Shown: piece by piece, positions 1 through 6,276 of the stretch
Layout: the number at the start of each line of letters is the position of its first letter
Numbering within the stretch: the first letter of the stretch is position 1
Source: Paludibacteraceae bacterium
GTDB lineage: Bacteria > Bacteroidota > Bacteroidia > Bacteroidales > Paludibacteraceae
Assembly (NCBI GenBank): GCA_017550055.1
Contig: JAFYMM010000400.1
Coordinates: 1 to 7,198, forward strand
Reading direction: 5' to 3'
DNA length: 7,198 bases
Made by a program: the position numbers and the translations under genes
Notes under the pieces: generated by a model
The model's input: the letters and a program-made list of their open reading frames with translations, nothing else
The model's database searches: none
What the model was told of the DNA's origin: nothing

Positions 1-51
1 AATATACTATAACCTTATGCGCTCCCAACCCAAAAACTCACCAAATCCCAC

Positions 52-83
52 AAAAAAAGTTCCCCCAACACAATCGAGAGAAC
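52..83 (-). terminator. Intrinsic terminator after lpxB
   Basis: Read on the minus strand, an 8-bp stem (GTTCTCTC, 83-76, with GGGGGAAC, 66-59; two of the pairs are G-U) closes a 9-nt loop and is followed directly by seven T residues (58-52). It lies 23 nt past the lpxB stop codon. Stem plus U-tract is the standard layout of a factor-independent terminator, so this probably ends the gldF-surE-lpxB operon. Confidence 0.75.
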
Positions 84-106
84 TCTATATCAATTCAATA
101 TCAAAA

Positions 107-1234
107 TCAACCCATACAAATCCTTTCAGCACAACGAACATCTGCCCCAGCCTCACCCAACATACCAATAATCTCATCATACGCTCGCGCCATCTCTTCT
201 CTTCGCTCCCCATCCACTACTATTTTATCCAACTCTATCTTCGTACTCTCAAGAGTAAAATTATGAGCAAGCAATTCAGTAACCACCTCGCGCTGAGCGA
301 TAATATTAACCAACGACACCCACGGAGTTTTTATGAGCAAAGGTTTAAGCAACATAGCCAATCGCCCACCAAACACCTTATATACCACCACCTGAGGAAC
401 TCTAAACAAAGCTGTTTCCAATGTCGCCGTACCCGAATTAACCACTGCCGCTCGCGCCACTCGCAACAACGAATAAGTTGCCCCATAAAGTATCTTCACA
501 GCATTATCCCCCACAACCGATTTATAAAATTCAGGTTCGATAGATGGGGCTGCGGCAATAACAAATTGATAATCGGGGTAAAGAGTAGCAAGTTGCGCCA
601 TAATTGGCAAACAAGAACGTATCTCTTGCCGACGACTACCAGGCAAAAGAGCAACTATCGGACGCCCATCCAACTCGTTGTCAGCGCGAAATCGAGTCTC
701 ATCAAACTCTTCCGTCATAAATGTCGATACCGAATCTACCGATGGATTTCCAACATACTCAACCTTATATCCCCGAGAACCAAACCACTCTGTTTCAAAA
801 GGAAATATAGTAAACATTCGGTCAACATAGCGTTTTATAGACTTAATGCGATACTCTTTCCACGCCCAAAGTTTAGGTGCAATATAATAGATGACCTCCA
901 CCGATGGCATATTTTGCTTAACAAACTTAGCAAATCGAAGGTTAAACCCCGGATAATCAATCAATATCACTTTGTCAGGTTGAAATCGCAACAACTCGCG
1001 TTGAGCTACTTTACGAAGGTGATAAATTTTGTTGATATTCAACAACACATTGACAAATCCCATAAAAGCCATGTCGCGATAGTGCACAACGGGAGTGCAA
1101 TTTGCAGCCTCGGACATCTTATCGCCACCTAAAAAGCAGAATTGAGCATCACTATCGCGATGCTTCAATTCTGCAATTAAACGACTACCATGAAGGTCGC
1201 CCGACGCTTCACCAGCAATTATGAAATATTTCAT
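107..1234 (-). CDS. lpxB: Lipid-A-disaccharide synthase LpxB
   Basis: This glycosyltransferase (family GT19) joins UDP-2,3-diacylglucosamine and lipid X into lipid A disaccharide 1-phosphate, at the cytoplasmic face of the inner membrane in the Raetz pathway. The 375-residue product is full length for the family. Visible family motifs are GEASGDLHG (8-16), the MGFVNVL segment (58-64), DYPGFN (93-98), PKLWAWK (120-126), GNPSVD (162-167), LLPGSRRQEI (196-205) and NSGTATLE (266-273). The ATG start gives MKYFIIAGEASGD, the normal LpxB N-terminus. It is the last gene of a minus-strand operon, 12 nt after the 99-residue membrane protein, and is followed by an intrinsic terminator. No truncation or missing motif was noticed. 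Identification is by motif and length and is secure. Confidence 0.97.
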   Translation of the reverse strand: MKYFIIAGEASGDLHGSRLIAELKHRDSDAQFCFLGGDKMSEAANCTPVVHYRDMAFMGFVNVLLNINKIYHLRKVAQRELLRFQPDKVILIDYPGFNLRFAKFVKQNMPSVEVIYYIAPKLWAWKEYRIKSIKRYVDRMFTIFPFETEWFGSRGYKVEYVGNPSVDSVSTFMTEEFDETRFRADNELDGRPIVALLPGSRRQEIRSCLPIMAQLATLYPDYQFVIAAAPSIEPEFYKSVVGDNAVKILYGATYSLLRVARAAVVNSGTATLETALFRVPQVVVYKVFGGRLAMLLKPLLIKTPWVSLVNIIAQREVVTELLAHNFTLESTKIELDKIVVDGERREEMARAYDEIIGMLGEAGADVRCAERICMG

Positions 1235-1246
1235 TTCAACAAAGAG

Positions 1247-1546
1247 TTAAGAATTGATTACCACAAATATGGCTGAAATAGCAATAAACAAAAACAGCGA
1301 TGCAAACACCCCACGACAAGCACGCCACATTTCCCATGTATTGAGCAAAAAGACAGCACCCATATCAGGAAAAATAGCAATACACAATAATTTTACAATC
1401 ATACTATTAGTGCTTGCCAAATCGAGAATAGCCTTGAGCGAAAAACCGTCAAATGTATTATTTTGAACAAATAGATACAACATTACGACAGGCATAATAA
1501 GCCCAATAATCATTCCAAACCAAAGTGTATCAAGCTTCTGTTTCAT
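1247..1546 (-). CDS. Small three-helix membrane protein of unknown function, between surE and lpxB
   Basis: I do not recognise a named family. The 99-residue product is very hydrophobic. Three probable membrane helices lie at about residues 8-27, 48-68 and 78-97. They are separated by a polar stretch (NNTFDGFSLKAILDLAST) and by a short basic, Trp-containing loop (TWEMWRACRG). There is no signal peptide cleavage site. The start overlaps the end of surE by 17 nt and the stop lies 12 nt before lpxB, so it is almost certainly co-translated with both. The overlap, good start codon and coherent membrane topology argue for a real gene; the plus-strand ORF across it is shorter and antisense. Sitting between surE and lpxB suggests an inner-membrane role, possibly in envelope lipid metabolism, but that is inference from position only. 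Confidence 0.82.
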   Translation of the reverse strand: MKQKLDTLWFGMIIGLIMPVVMLYLFVQNNTFDGFSLKAILDLASTNSMIVKLLCIAIFPDMGAVFLLNTWEMWRACRGVFASLFLFIAISAIFVVINS

Positions 1547-2297
1547 ACTGACGGCAGAAATCTATTGCTTTATAAGCAGTCATATCAAATTGAAGTGGCA
1601 CGACTGTGATATAACCATTCTCAATAGCACATTGGTCGGCATTCATATCATTGTCTTGCAAGAACATAAAGTCACCAATAAGCCAATAATAATTATATGG
1701 ACGAGGTGCTTCTGACTTACCAAAATCATTTGCCCAGCGTCCTTCAGCTTGACGACAAGCGCGAACCCCCTTAATTGGTCCTTTTGGAGCGTTCACATTA
1801 AGACAAATATCCTTAGGCATTTCCGAATTGAGCGTTTTAGCGATAATTTGCTCGAAATAAGGCAATGAAGGCTCAAAATCTGCATCAGAATCATGGTCGC
1901 AAAGCGAAAAACCAATAGAAGGAATACCATGAAGAGCTCCTTCAATAGCTGCGCCAATAGTACCTGAATAAATAACATTGATACTTGCATTAGAGCCATG
2001 ATTGATACCCGAAATCACAAGGTCTGGTTTCTCTTCAAGCAACTGACTAATAGCCAACTTAACACAATCGGCAGGAGTACCACTAATTGCATATTGAGTG
2101 ATATTTTCATTGTCAGAAGGTACTGGCTTAGCATAGATAGGCACCTCAATAGTCAATGCGCTCGATTGTGCCGAACGAGGACCATTAGGAGCCACAATTA
2201 CTACTTTACCATATTTTGCCGCAACACGTGCAATAGTTTGAATACCTTTGGCTTGAATGCCATCATCGTTAGTAATTAAAATCAATGGAGTTTTCAT
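1530..2297 (-). CDS. surE: 5'/3'-nucleotidase SurE
   Basis: SurE is a cytoplasmic, divalent-metal-dependent phosphatase that removes phosphate from nucleoside monophosphates and, in some species, short polyphosphate. The 255-residue length is typical. The metal-site signature is intact: NDDG at 10-13 (Asp11, Asp12), the PNGPRSAQSSA segment at 37-47 (Ser42 as the likely metal ligand) and SGINHGSN at 96-103 (Asn99). The conserved SGTPADCV segment is at 72-79. The ATG start gives MKTPLILITNDDG, the usual family N-terminus. It begins 4 nt after the GldF-like stop and its end overlaps the next gene by 17 nt, so it belongs to the same operon. Nothing is unusual in the active site. Confidence 0.96.
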   Translation of the reverse strand: MKTPLILITNDDGIQAKGIQTIARVAAKYGKVVIVAPNGPRSAQSSALTIEVPIYAKPVPSDNENITQYAISGTPADCVKLAISQLLEEKPDLVISGINHGSNASINVIYSGTIGAAIEGALHGIPSIGFSLCDHDSDADFEPSLPYFEQIIAKTLNSEMPKDICLNVNAPKGPIKGVRACRQAEGRWANDFGKSEAPRPYNYYWLIGDFMFLQDNDMNADQCAIENGYITVVPLQFDMTAYKAIDFCRQYETEA

Positions 2298-2301
2298 ATC
2301 T

Positions 2302-3021
2302 TTATTTCTTTATTTGTTTAGTTGTTAAATAAATAAATCCGGCTGTCAAAGCGACGAAATATATCAAATCGCGACTATCAATCACACCTCTTGAAATAGA
2401 TTTATAATGCTCGTTTATGCCAAGTTGGCGCAACCAATAGGCTATTTCGCCCGAAAATAACGATCCTACGAGTTCAAATCCATAAAAAAGCAAAAACGAA
2501 ATAACCACTGACGTAATAAATGCTACCACTTGGTTAGATGAAAGCGAAGAGCCAAATGTACCAATAGCAACATACACCGCAGCCAAAAACAACAACCCAA
2601 TCCACGAACCCCAGAATGCCCCTGAATCGACGTTGCCCATAGGCTCAGCAAGGATATAAACCGACAAATACCAAATGAGCGAAGGCAACAACGCAATAAT
2701 AACCAACACCCAACCTGCAAGAGCCTTACCACCTACAATCTCAAAACGCGAAAGTGGCTTTGTCAATAGCAACTCCAAAGTCCCCTCTGCCCTCTCCTCT
2801 GCAAAAAAGCGCATTGTAATGGCAGGACACAAAAACAAATACAACCACGGAGCCAAAAAAAACAAAGCATCCAGCGAAGCATATCCACTATCAAACACAT
2901 TCCACTGCCCTGGCAACACCCATAAGAATAAAGCATTAGCCAAAACAAACAAAGCAATCACAATATAACCTGTGATATTAGAAAAAAACGACTTAAACTC
3001 TTTCTTAAAAATCATTTTCAT
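2302..3021 (-). CDS. gldF: GldF-like ABC-2 transporter permease
   Basis: This is an inner-membrane subunit of an ABC transporter resembling GldF, the permease that works with GldA (ATPase) and GldG in Flavobacterium gliding, with homologues in non-gliding Bacteroidota. The 239-residue product has about six hydrophobic helices. Typical GldF stretches are the N-terminal KKEFKSFFSNITGYIVIAL, the NVFDSGYASLDALFFLAPW segment, TMRFFAEERAEGTLELLLTKPL before helix 3, and HYKSISRGVIDSRDLIYF before the last helix. I chose ATG 3021 (MKMIFKKEF); ATG 3015 is equally possible. The open frame extends to 3138, but those 39 residues do not look like GldF and most would lie in the predicted leader. Unusually, surE rather than gldG follows directly, and no ATPase gene is in the window. 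It could be a generic ABC-2 permease, but GldF fits better. Confidence 0.87.
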   Translation of the reverse strand: MKMIFKKEFKSFFSNITGYIVIALFVLANALFLWVLPGQWNVFDSGYASLDALFFLAPWLYLFLCPAITMRFFAEERAEGTLELLLTKPLSRFEIVGGKALAGWVLVIIALLPSLIWYLSVYILAEPMGNVDSGAFWGSWIGLLFLAAVYVAIGTFGSSLSSNQVVAFITSVVISFLLFYGFELVGSLFSGEIAYWLRQLGINEHYKSISRGVIDSRDLIYFVALTAGFIYLTTKQIKK

Positions 3022-3030
3022 ATTTTTTAA

Positions 3031-3062
3031 CTTGCGTATGTTTAAAAAAAAGCGTAACTTTG
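3031..3062 (+). promoter_or_regulatory. Bacteroidota-type promoter for the PagL-like operon
   Basis: TAACTTTG at 3055-3062 matches the Bacteroidota -7 consensus TAnnTTTG exactly. CTTG at 3031-3034, 20 nt upstream, is a three-of-four match to the -33 TTTG box. Transcription would start near 3066-3069, leaving a leader of about 85 nt before the ATG at 3154. The spacing and position fit; the actual start site is inferred. Confidence 0.65.
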
Positions 3063-3112
3063 CAAGTTGGATTTTTATATTTTCGTGAAGAAAATAAAAT
3101 CCGCCGACTTGC
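3062..3112. repeat. Imperfect inverted repeat in the divergent control region
   Basis: Three nested paired blocks fold this segment into one hairpin: 3062-3067 (GCAAGT) with 3107-3112 (ACTTGC), 3069-3075 (GGATTTT) with 3096-3102 (AAAATCC), and 3079-3084 (ATTTTC) with 3090-3095 (GAAAAT). That is 19 bp in total, with a GTGAA loop at 3085-3089, a 3-nt bulge at 3076-3078 and a small internal loop at 3068/3103-3106. It lies exactly between the two facing promoters. The minus-strand leader would contain the whole hairpin and the plus-strand leader its inner two blocks. It could be an operator palindrome or an RNA structure; the sequence does not decide. Neither side has a T-tract suited to termination. 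Confidence 0.7.
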
Positions 3113-3127
3113 CCGAATAACAAAGGA

Positions 3128-3159
3128 CAAAGGTACAAATTTTATTTGAAATTATGAAA
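3128..3159 (-). promoter_or_regulatory. Bacteroidota-type promoter for gldF-surE-lpxB operon
   Basis: On the minus strand TACCTTTG (3135-3128) is an exact match to TAnnTTTG, and TTTC (3159-3156), 20 nt upstream, is a three-of-four match to the -33 TTTG box. The -33 box overlaps the first codons of the divergent gene. Predicted transcription starts near 3121-3124, giving a leader of about 100 nt to the ATG at 3021. This placement also argues against using the upstream ATG at 3138 for the permease. Confidence 0.62.
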
Positions 3160-4266
3160 CGAATTTTATCTATTTTATTATTCTTTTGCGTTGTTTTATC
3201 AACAAGTGCTGAAAATAATCATGCTATAAAGGCTAAACTTTACGGTATCCAAGTGCTCCCTTTCTATGCTTTTAGCGAAATTTCAGGTATCTCTCCATCT
3301 GTTGGAGCTGAAATAAGCTACGAATATTTACCCTTAGGAAAATATAGTTGGGAAAAACATTGGATGTACCCAACTATAGGTATAAGTCTGCTAGGAACCG
3401 ACTTAGGAAAACTAGAATTTGGTCAAATGGTAGCTTTATACCCATATATACATTGGCAATTACTTCGCTCTGAATATGTTGAATTTGGAGCTAAATTAGG
3501 TATGGGTGCCTCATTCTTCTCCAAAACCAACCAAACAAATGGAGCTCATGCAGGTGTATTTTTTGCAACTGGCTTGAATCTACAATTCAACATGAACAAA
3601 ATATCTGCAATCACATTAGAAGTTGGTACAAATCACACAAATAACGGAGAAATATTTTTACCTAACTACACAATGAACATATTTTATGCCTCACTTGGCT
3701 ATAGACATCAGTTGGGTAAAGATGTTTATAAAGAACCAAACAAAGCTAAACACGTGCCAGACCTAAAGTATGATTTTATGATAAACAATACGTTGGCTGC
3801 TGGTGTTCGCCACAACCCTGCTAACGCACCTTTAGTCACCAAATTTAGTTATCATGGCGATATTTTGTGGAAAATTACAAATTGCTATGCAGTAGGTCCT
3901 GGTCTTGATTTCGGATATGCTCCTGACGATATTAAAATAGGGCTAACATTTTCCAACGCACTCACAATGGGACGATTAACTGGGGTTATAGATGGAGGCT
4001 TTTACCTTTATGACTCTGAAGCCGCCAAAGCTGGATATTCCGATTTTATTTACTACAAATTTGACAACAACAAGGCTGACGGCAAACTATTCTTAAGAGC
4101 AGGTGCAAGATATCTTATCTTCAAAGGTTTGTATGCCCAAGCTACAATAAGAACACACATCAACAAATTTGATTATATCGAATTCGGTGTAGGCTATTCT
4201 ATAAAAAGAGACTCATCTAAAAAAAGCAGTAAAAACTCTTGCAAATGCGCAAAACAATATCGCTAA
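3154..4266 (+). CDS. PagL-like outer-membrane barrel with altered active-site motif (probable pseudoenzyme)
   Basis: A signal peptide (MKRILSILLFFCVVLSTSA, likely cut before E20) leads a 370-residue protein of alternating-hydrophobicity strands, i.e. an outer-membrane beta-barrel. Residues about 25-187 match the PagL/acyloxyacyl hydrolase family, which removes the 3-O acyl chain from lipid A. The family active site is His-x-Ser-Asn; here it reads H161-T-N163-N164 (Asn codon AAT at 3640-3642), so the catalytic Ser is missing. PNYTMN (170-175) corresponds to the downstream PN-G segment. About 21 residues are absent before the active-site strand compared with the neighbouring paralogue. Residues about 205-352 form a second barrel-like half ending THINKFDYIEFGVGY (334-348). 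The tail is basic with a CKC pair and is encoded where the next gene overlaps. It is first in an operon with its paralogue. A lipid-binding or non-catalytic role is possible; catalysis looks unlikely. Confidence 0.8.
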   Translation: MKRILSILLFFCVVLSTSAENNHAIKAKLYGIQVLPFYAFSEISGISPSVGAEISYEYLPLGKYSWEKHWMYPTIGISLLGTDLGKLEFGQMVALYPYIHWQLLRSEYVEFGAKLGMGASFFSKTNQTNGAHAGVFFATGLNLQFNMNKISAITLEVGTNHTNNGEIFLPNYTMNIFYASLGYRHQLGKDVYKEPNKAKHVPDLKYDFMINNTLAAGVRHNPANAPLVTKFSYHGDILWKITNCYAVGPGLDFGYAPDDIKIGLTFSNALTMGRLTGVIDGGFYLYDSEAAKAGYSDFIYYKFDNNKADGKLFLRAGARYLIFKGLYAQATIRTHINKFDYIEFGVGYSIKRDSSKKSSKNSCKCAKQYR

Positions 4267-5480
4267 TAGCCTTTTTTATAATAACATTAGCTATTATGGC
4301 TCAACCTAACACATTTGTATTCAAAACACAAATGATAGGGGGAGAAATAATACCTATAAATAGCAATCTAAAAAAGATGAGCCCAAACTCCTCATTAGGA
4401 GGAGAACTTGCCATAGAATTTCCGTCATGGAATCAATACCCATGGCAACAATATTTAGGCAATCCAACTTTGGGTGTCGGTTTTATTGGGTTAGACCTTG
4501 GTAATAGTAAAATATTAGGTCAAGCATTTGCTTTATACCCTTATTTACTAATAGACATAGTAAACACTCCTCATTTTGAGTTAAAATGGAAGGTTGGTGC
4601 AGGATTGAGCTTTTTCAATAAAACCTATAATCGTGTTTTCAACGAATTTGGGAACACTCCGGGTTGGTCTTATTATGGTCCAACATGCAACAATCTAATA
4701 GGTTCAATTATAAATGTTCATCTTACAACTGGAGCGCACTTAAATTTTCCAATAAAAAATAATTGGGCTGCACATGCCGACTTAGGCTATATGCACATGA
4801 GCAATGGCTCTGTACTACAACCCAATGGAGGCATCAACATACTGTACGCCTCAGTTGGAGCTTCATATAAATTACACACAAAAAATAAGCCAGATAGCCA
4901 CGACAAAGAAAAAATATTCCAATCATTACCTTATAAATGGAGTGTAAACATCACCGGTTCGGGCGGATATCGCGAGCTATACTATCTTGACAACAAAGGT
5001 TATGCCATAGGTTCTATACACATAGGTGCCACTTATAATATTTGTAATTGGTATGCTTTAGGAGGAGGATTCGACGCATTCTACGATGGGGTTTTCAATC
5101 CAAACACAAGATTCGGGCGATATATATTAGACGATAAAATTGCAAACTTATTTCGAGTTGCCGTTGGTGTAAACAACGAATTCAGAATAGGACGTATAAC
5201 AGCAATACTTGATTGGGGAATTTATCTCTACGACCCTATCAGATTGGCATACAAAGATGAAAACGGAAATAAATACGAGAAACGCCCAATGCTTTATAAG
5301 TACAATATAGACAAGGAAGATGGGTGGAATTATTTCAGACTTGGAGTCCGTTGTCGTGTGTGGGACAATTTATATGTACAAACAGCAGTGAAAACACACC
5401 TATCAAAAGCCGAAATGGTTGAATGGGGAATAGGCTATCAAATTCCACTCAAACGCAAAAAAGAAGAAATTAGAAATTGA
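4245..5480 (+). CDS. PagL-like lipid A deacylase (acyloxyacyl hydrolase family), outer membrane
   Basis: This predicted outer-membrane barrel has a signal peptide (MRKTISLIAFFIITLAIMA, likely cut before Q20). The N-terminal PagL-like region spans about residues 25-210, with LGQAFALYPYL (91-101), VGAGLSFFNKTYNR (117-130), NNLIGSIIN (149-157) and the active-site segment H184-M-S186-N187-G followed by PNGGIN (193-198). His and Ser of the PagL catalytic triad are present; the position of the P. aeruginosa triad Glu is Asn here, so the third member is unclear. Residues about 230-400 form a second barrel-like half ending THLSKAEMVEWGIGY (384-398). At 411 residues it is more than twice the size of a classical PagL. 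I chose ATG 4245; an in-frame TTG at 4239 is the alternative. It overlaps the preceding paralogue by 22 nt, implying coupled translation, and rlmB starts 13 nt downstream. 3-O-deacylation of lipid A is the likeliest role, unproven. Confidence 0.83.
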   Translation: MRKTISLIAFFIITLAIMAQPNTFVFKTQMIGGEIIPINSNLKKMSPNSSLGGELAIEFPSWNQYPWQQYLGNPTLGVGFIGLDLGNSKILGQAFALYPYLLIDIVNTPHFELKWKVGAGLSFFNKTYNRVFNEFGNTPGWSYYGPTCNNLIGSIINVHLTTGAHLNFPIKNNWAAHADLGYMHMSNGSVLQPNGGINILYASVGASYKLHTKNKPDSHDKEKIFQSLPYKWSVNITGSGGYRELYYLDNKGYAIGSIHIGATYNICNWYALGGGFDAFYDGVFNPNTRFGRYILDDKIANLFRVAVGVNNEFRIGRITAILDWGIYLYDPIRLAYKDENGNKYEKRPMLYKYNIDKEDGWNYFRLGVRCRVWDNLYVQTAVKTHLSKAEMVEWGIGYQIPLKRKKEEIRN

Positions 5481-5493
5481 AAAATATATAAAT

Positions 5494-6237
5494 ATGAAAC
5501 AGATAAAAGAGAAAAATATGATATTCGGCATACGTGCCGTTATCGAAGCCATTGATGCTGGCAAAGAATTAGACAAGGTGTTCATCCGTCGCGAAATGGG
5601 TGGAGAGTTGGCTAAAGAGTTGTTCGACAAGCTCAAAGACATCCAAGTGCCTATACAAAAAGTACCACTTGAAAAGTTGAACAAACTCACAATGAAAAAC
5701 CACCAAGGTGTTGTGGCATATATCTCTTCTATTGAATATCAACGCATTGAAAATATTATCCCTGCACTATACGAGGCTGGCAAAGACCCATTCATCGTAA
5801 TTTTGGATGGAGTGACAGATGTGCGCAATTTTGGTGCTATTGCTCGTACTTGTGAATGCGCAGGAGTGGACGCAATCATAGTGCCAATGAAAGGCGGAGC
5901 TGCTGCCAATGCCGATGCTATAAAAACTTCGGCAGGAGCATTGCATGTGATACCTGTATGCCGTGAAAATAGTCTTCATAATACTGTTTCATTCTTACAA
6001 AAATGTGGTATTAAAGTGATTGCAGCATCAGAAAAAGCATCTCACGACTATTCAAAAACAGACTATAGCGGTCCGCTTGCAATCGTAATGGGTGCAGAAG
6101 ACGTAGGTATTTCGCCTGATATTCTACGCATTGTGGATGATATGGTTTCAATTCCTATCCTCGGACAAATTGGCTCGCTCAATGTGTCTGTTGCTACAGG
6201 TGTGATTGTTTATGAAGCTGTAAAACAAAGAAATTAA
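5494..6237 (+). CDS. rlmB: 23S rRNA (guanosine-2'-O)-methyltransferase RlmB, TrmH/SPOUT family
   Basis: RlmB methylates the 2'-O of G2251 (E. coli numbering) in the peptidyl-transferase P-loop of 23S rRNA, using S-adenosylmethionine. The 247-residue length is normal. An N-terminal substrate-binding domain (about 9-80, FGIRAVIEAI at 11-20) precedes the knotted SPOUT domain. The latter shows motif 1 LDGVTDVRNFGAIAR (104-118, Arg118 the expected catalytic Arg), motif 2 IVMGAEDVGI (197-206) and motif 3 IPILGQIGSLNVSVATG (220-236). I chose ATG 5494, as homologues usually carry a few charged residues before FG.RAV; ATG 5518 is the alternative. It lies 13 nt after the PagL-like gene and 39 nt before the pseudouridine synthase, so it is probably in the same transcript. 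Other TrmH-type 2'-O-methyltransferases are hard to exclude, but the two-domain layout favours RlmB. Confidence 0.9.
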   Translation: MKQIKEKNMIFGIRAVIEAIDAGKELDKVFIRREMGGELAKELFDKLKDIQVPIQKVPLEKLNKLTMKNHQGVVAYISSIEYQRIENIIPALYEAGKDPFIVILDGVTDVRNFGAIARTCECAGVDAIIVPMKGGAAANADAIKTSAGALHVIPVCRENSLHNTVSFLQKCGIKVIAASEKASHDYSKTDYSGPLAIVMGAEDVGISPDILRIVDDMVSIPILGQIGSLNVSVATGVIVYEAVKQRN

Positions 6238-6276
6238 TAGTAAAGAGCAGAAAATATATTTATCAAAATAAATATA

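Noticed and set aside
17..1132. A 371-codon open frame on the plus strand across lpxB
   Set aside because: It is antisense to a complete, motif-perfect lpxB. The translation is rich in Ser, Asn, His and Arg with no domain or hydrophobic pattern, as expected for a shadow of a conserved gene.
2675..2968. Plus-strand 97-codon frame over the permease gene, and similar small frames at 1254-1466, 1998-2279, 5403-5690, 5767-5979 and 6367-6624
   Set aside because: All are antisense to well-supported genes, lack recognisable motifs and have no promoter or spacing support.
3062..3112. Central inverted repeat as a transcription terminator
   Set aside because: No T-tract follows the stem in either direction and it lies in leaders rather than after genes.
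3022..3138. N-terminal extension of the permease to the ATG at 3138
   Set aside because: The extra 39 residues do not resemble GldF, the ATG lies upstream of the predicted minus-strand transcription start, and the segment coincides with the divergent promoter and inverted repeat.
4239..4244. TTG start for the second PagL-like gene
   Set aside because: It adds only two residues before an ATG that starts a textbook signal peptide (MRKTISL); the ATG is preferred, though TTG cannot be excluded.
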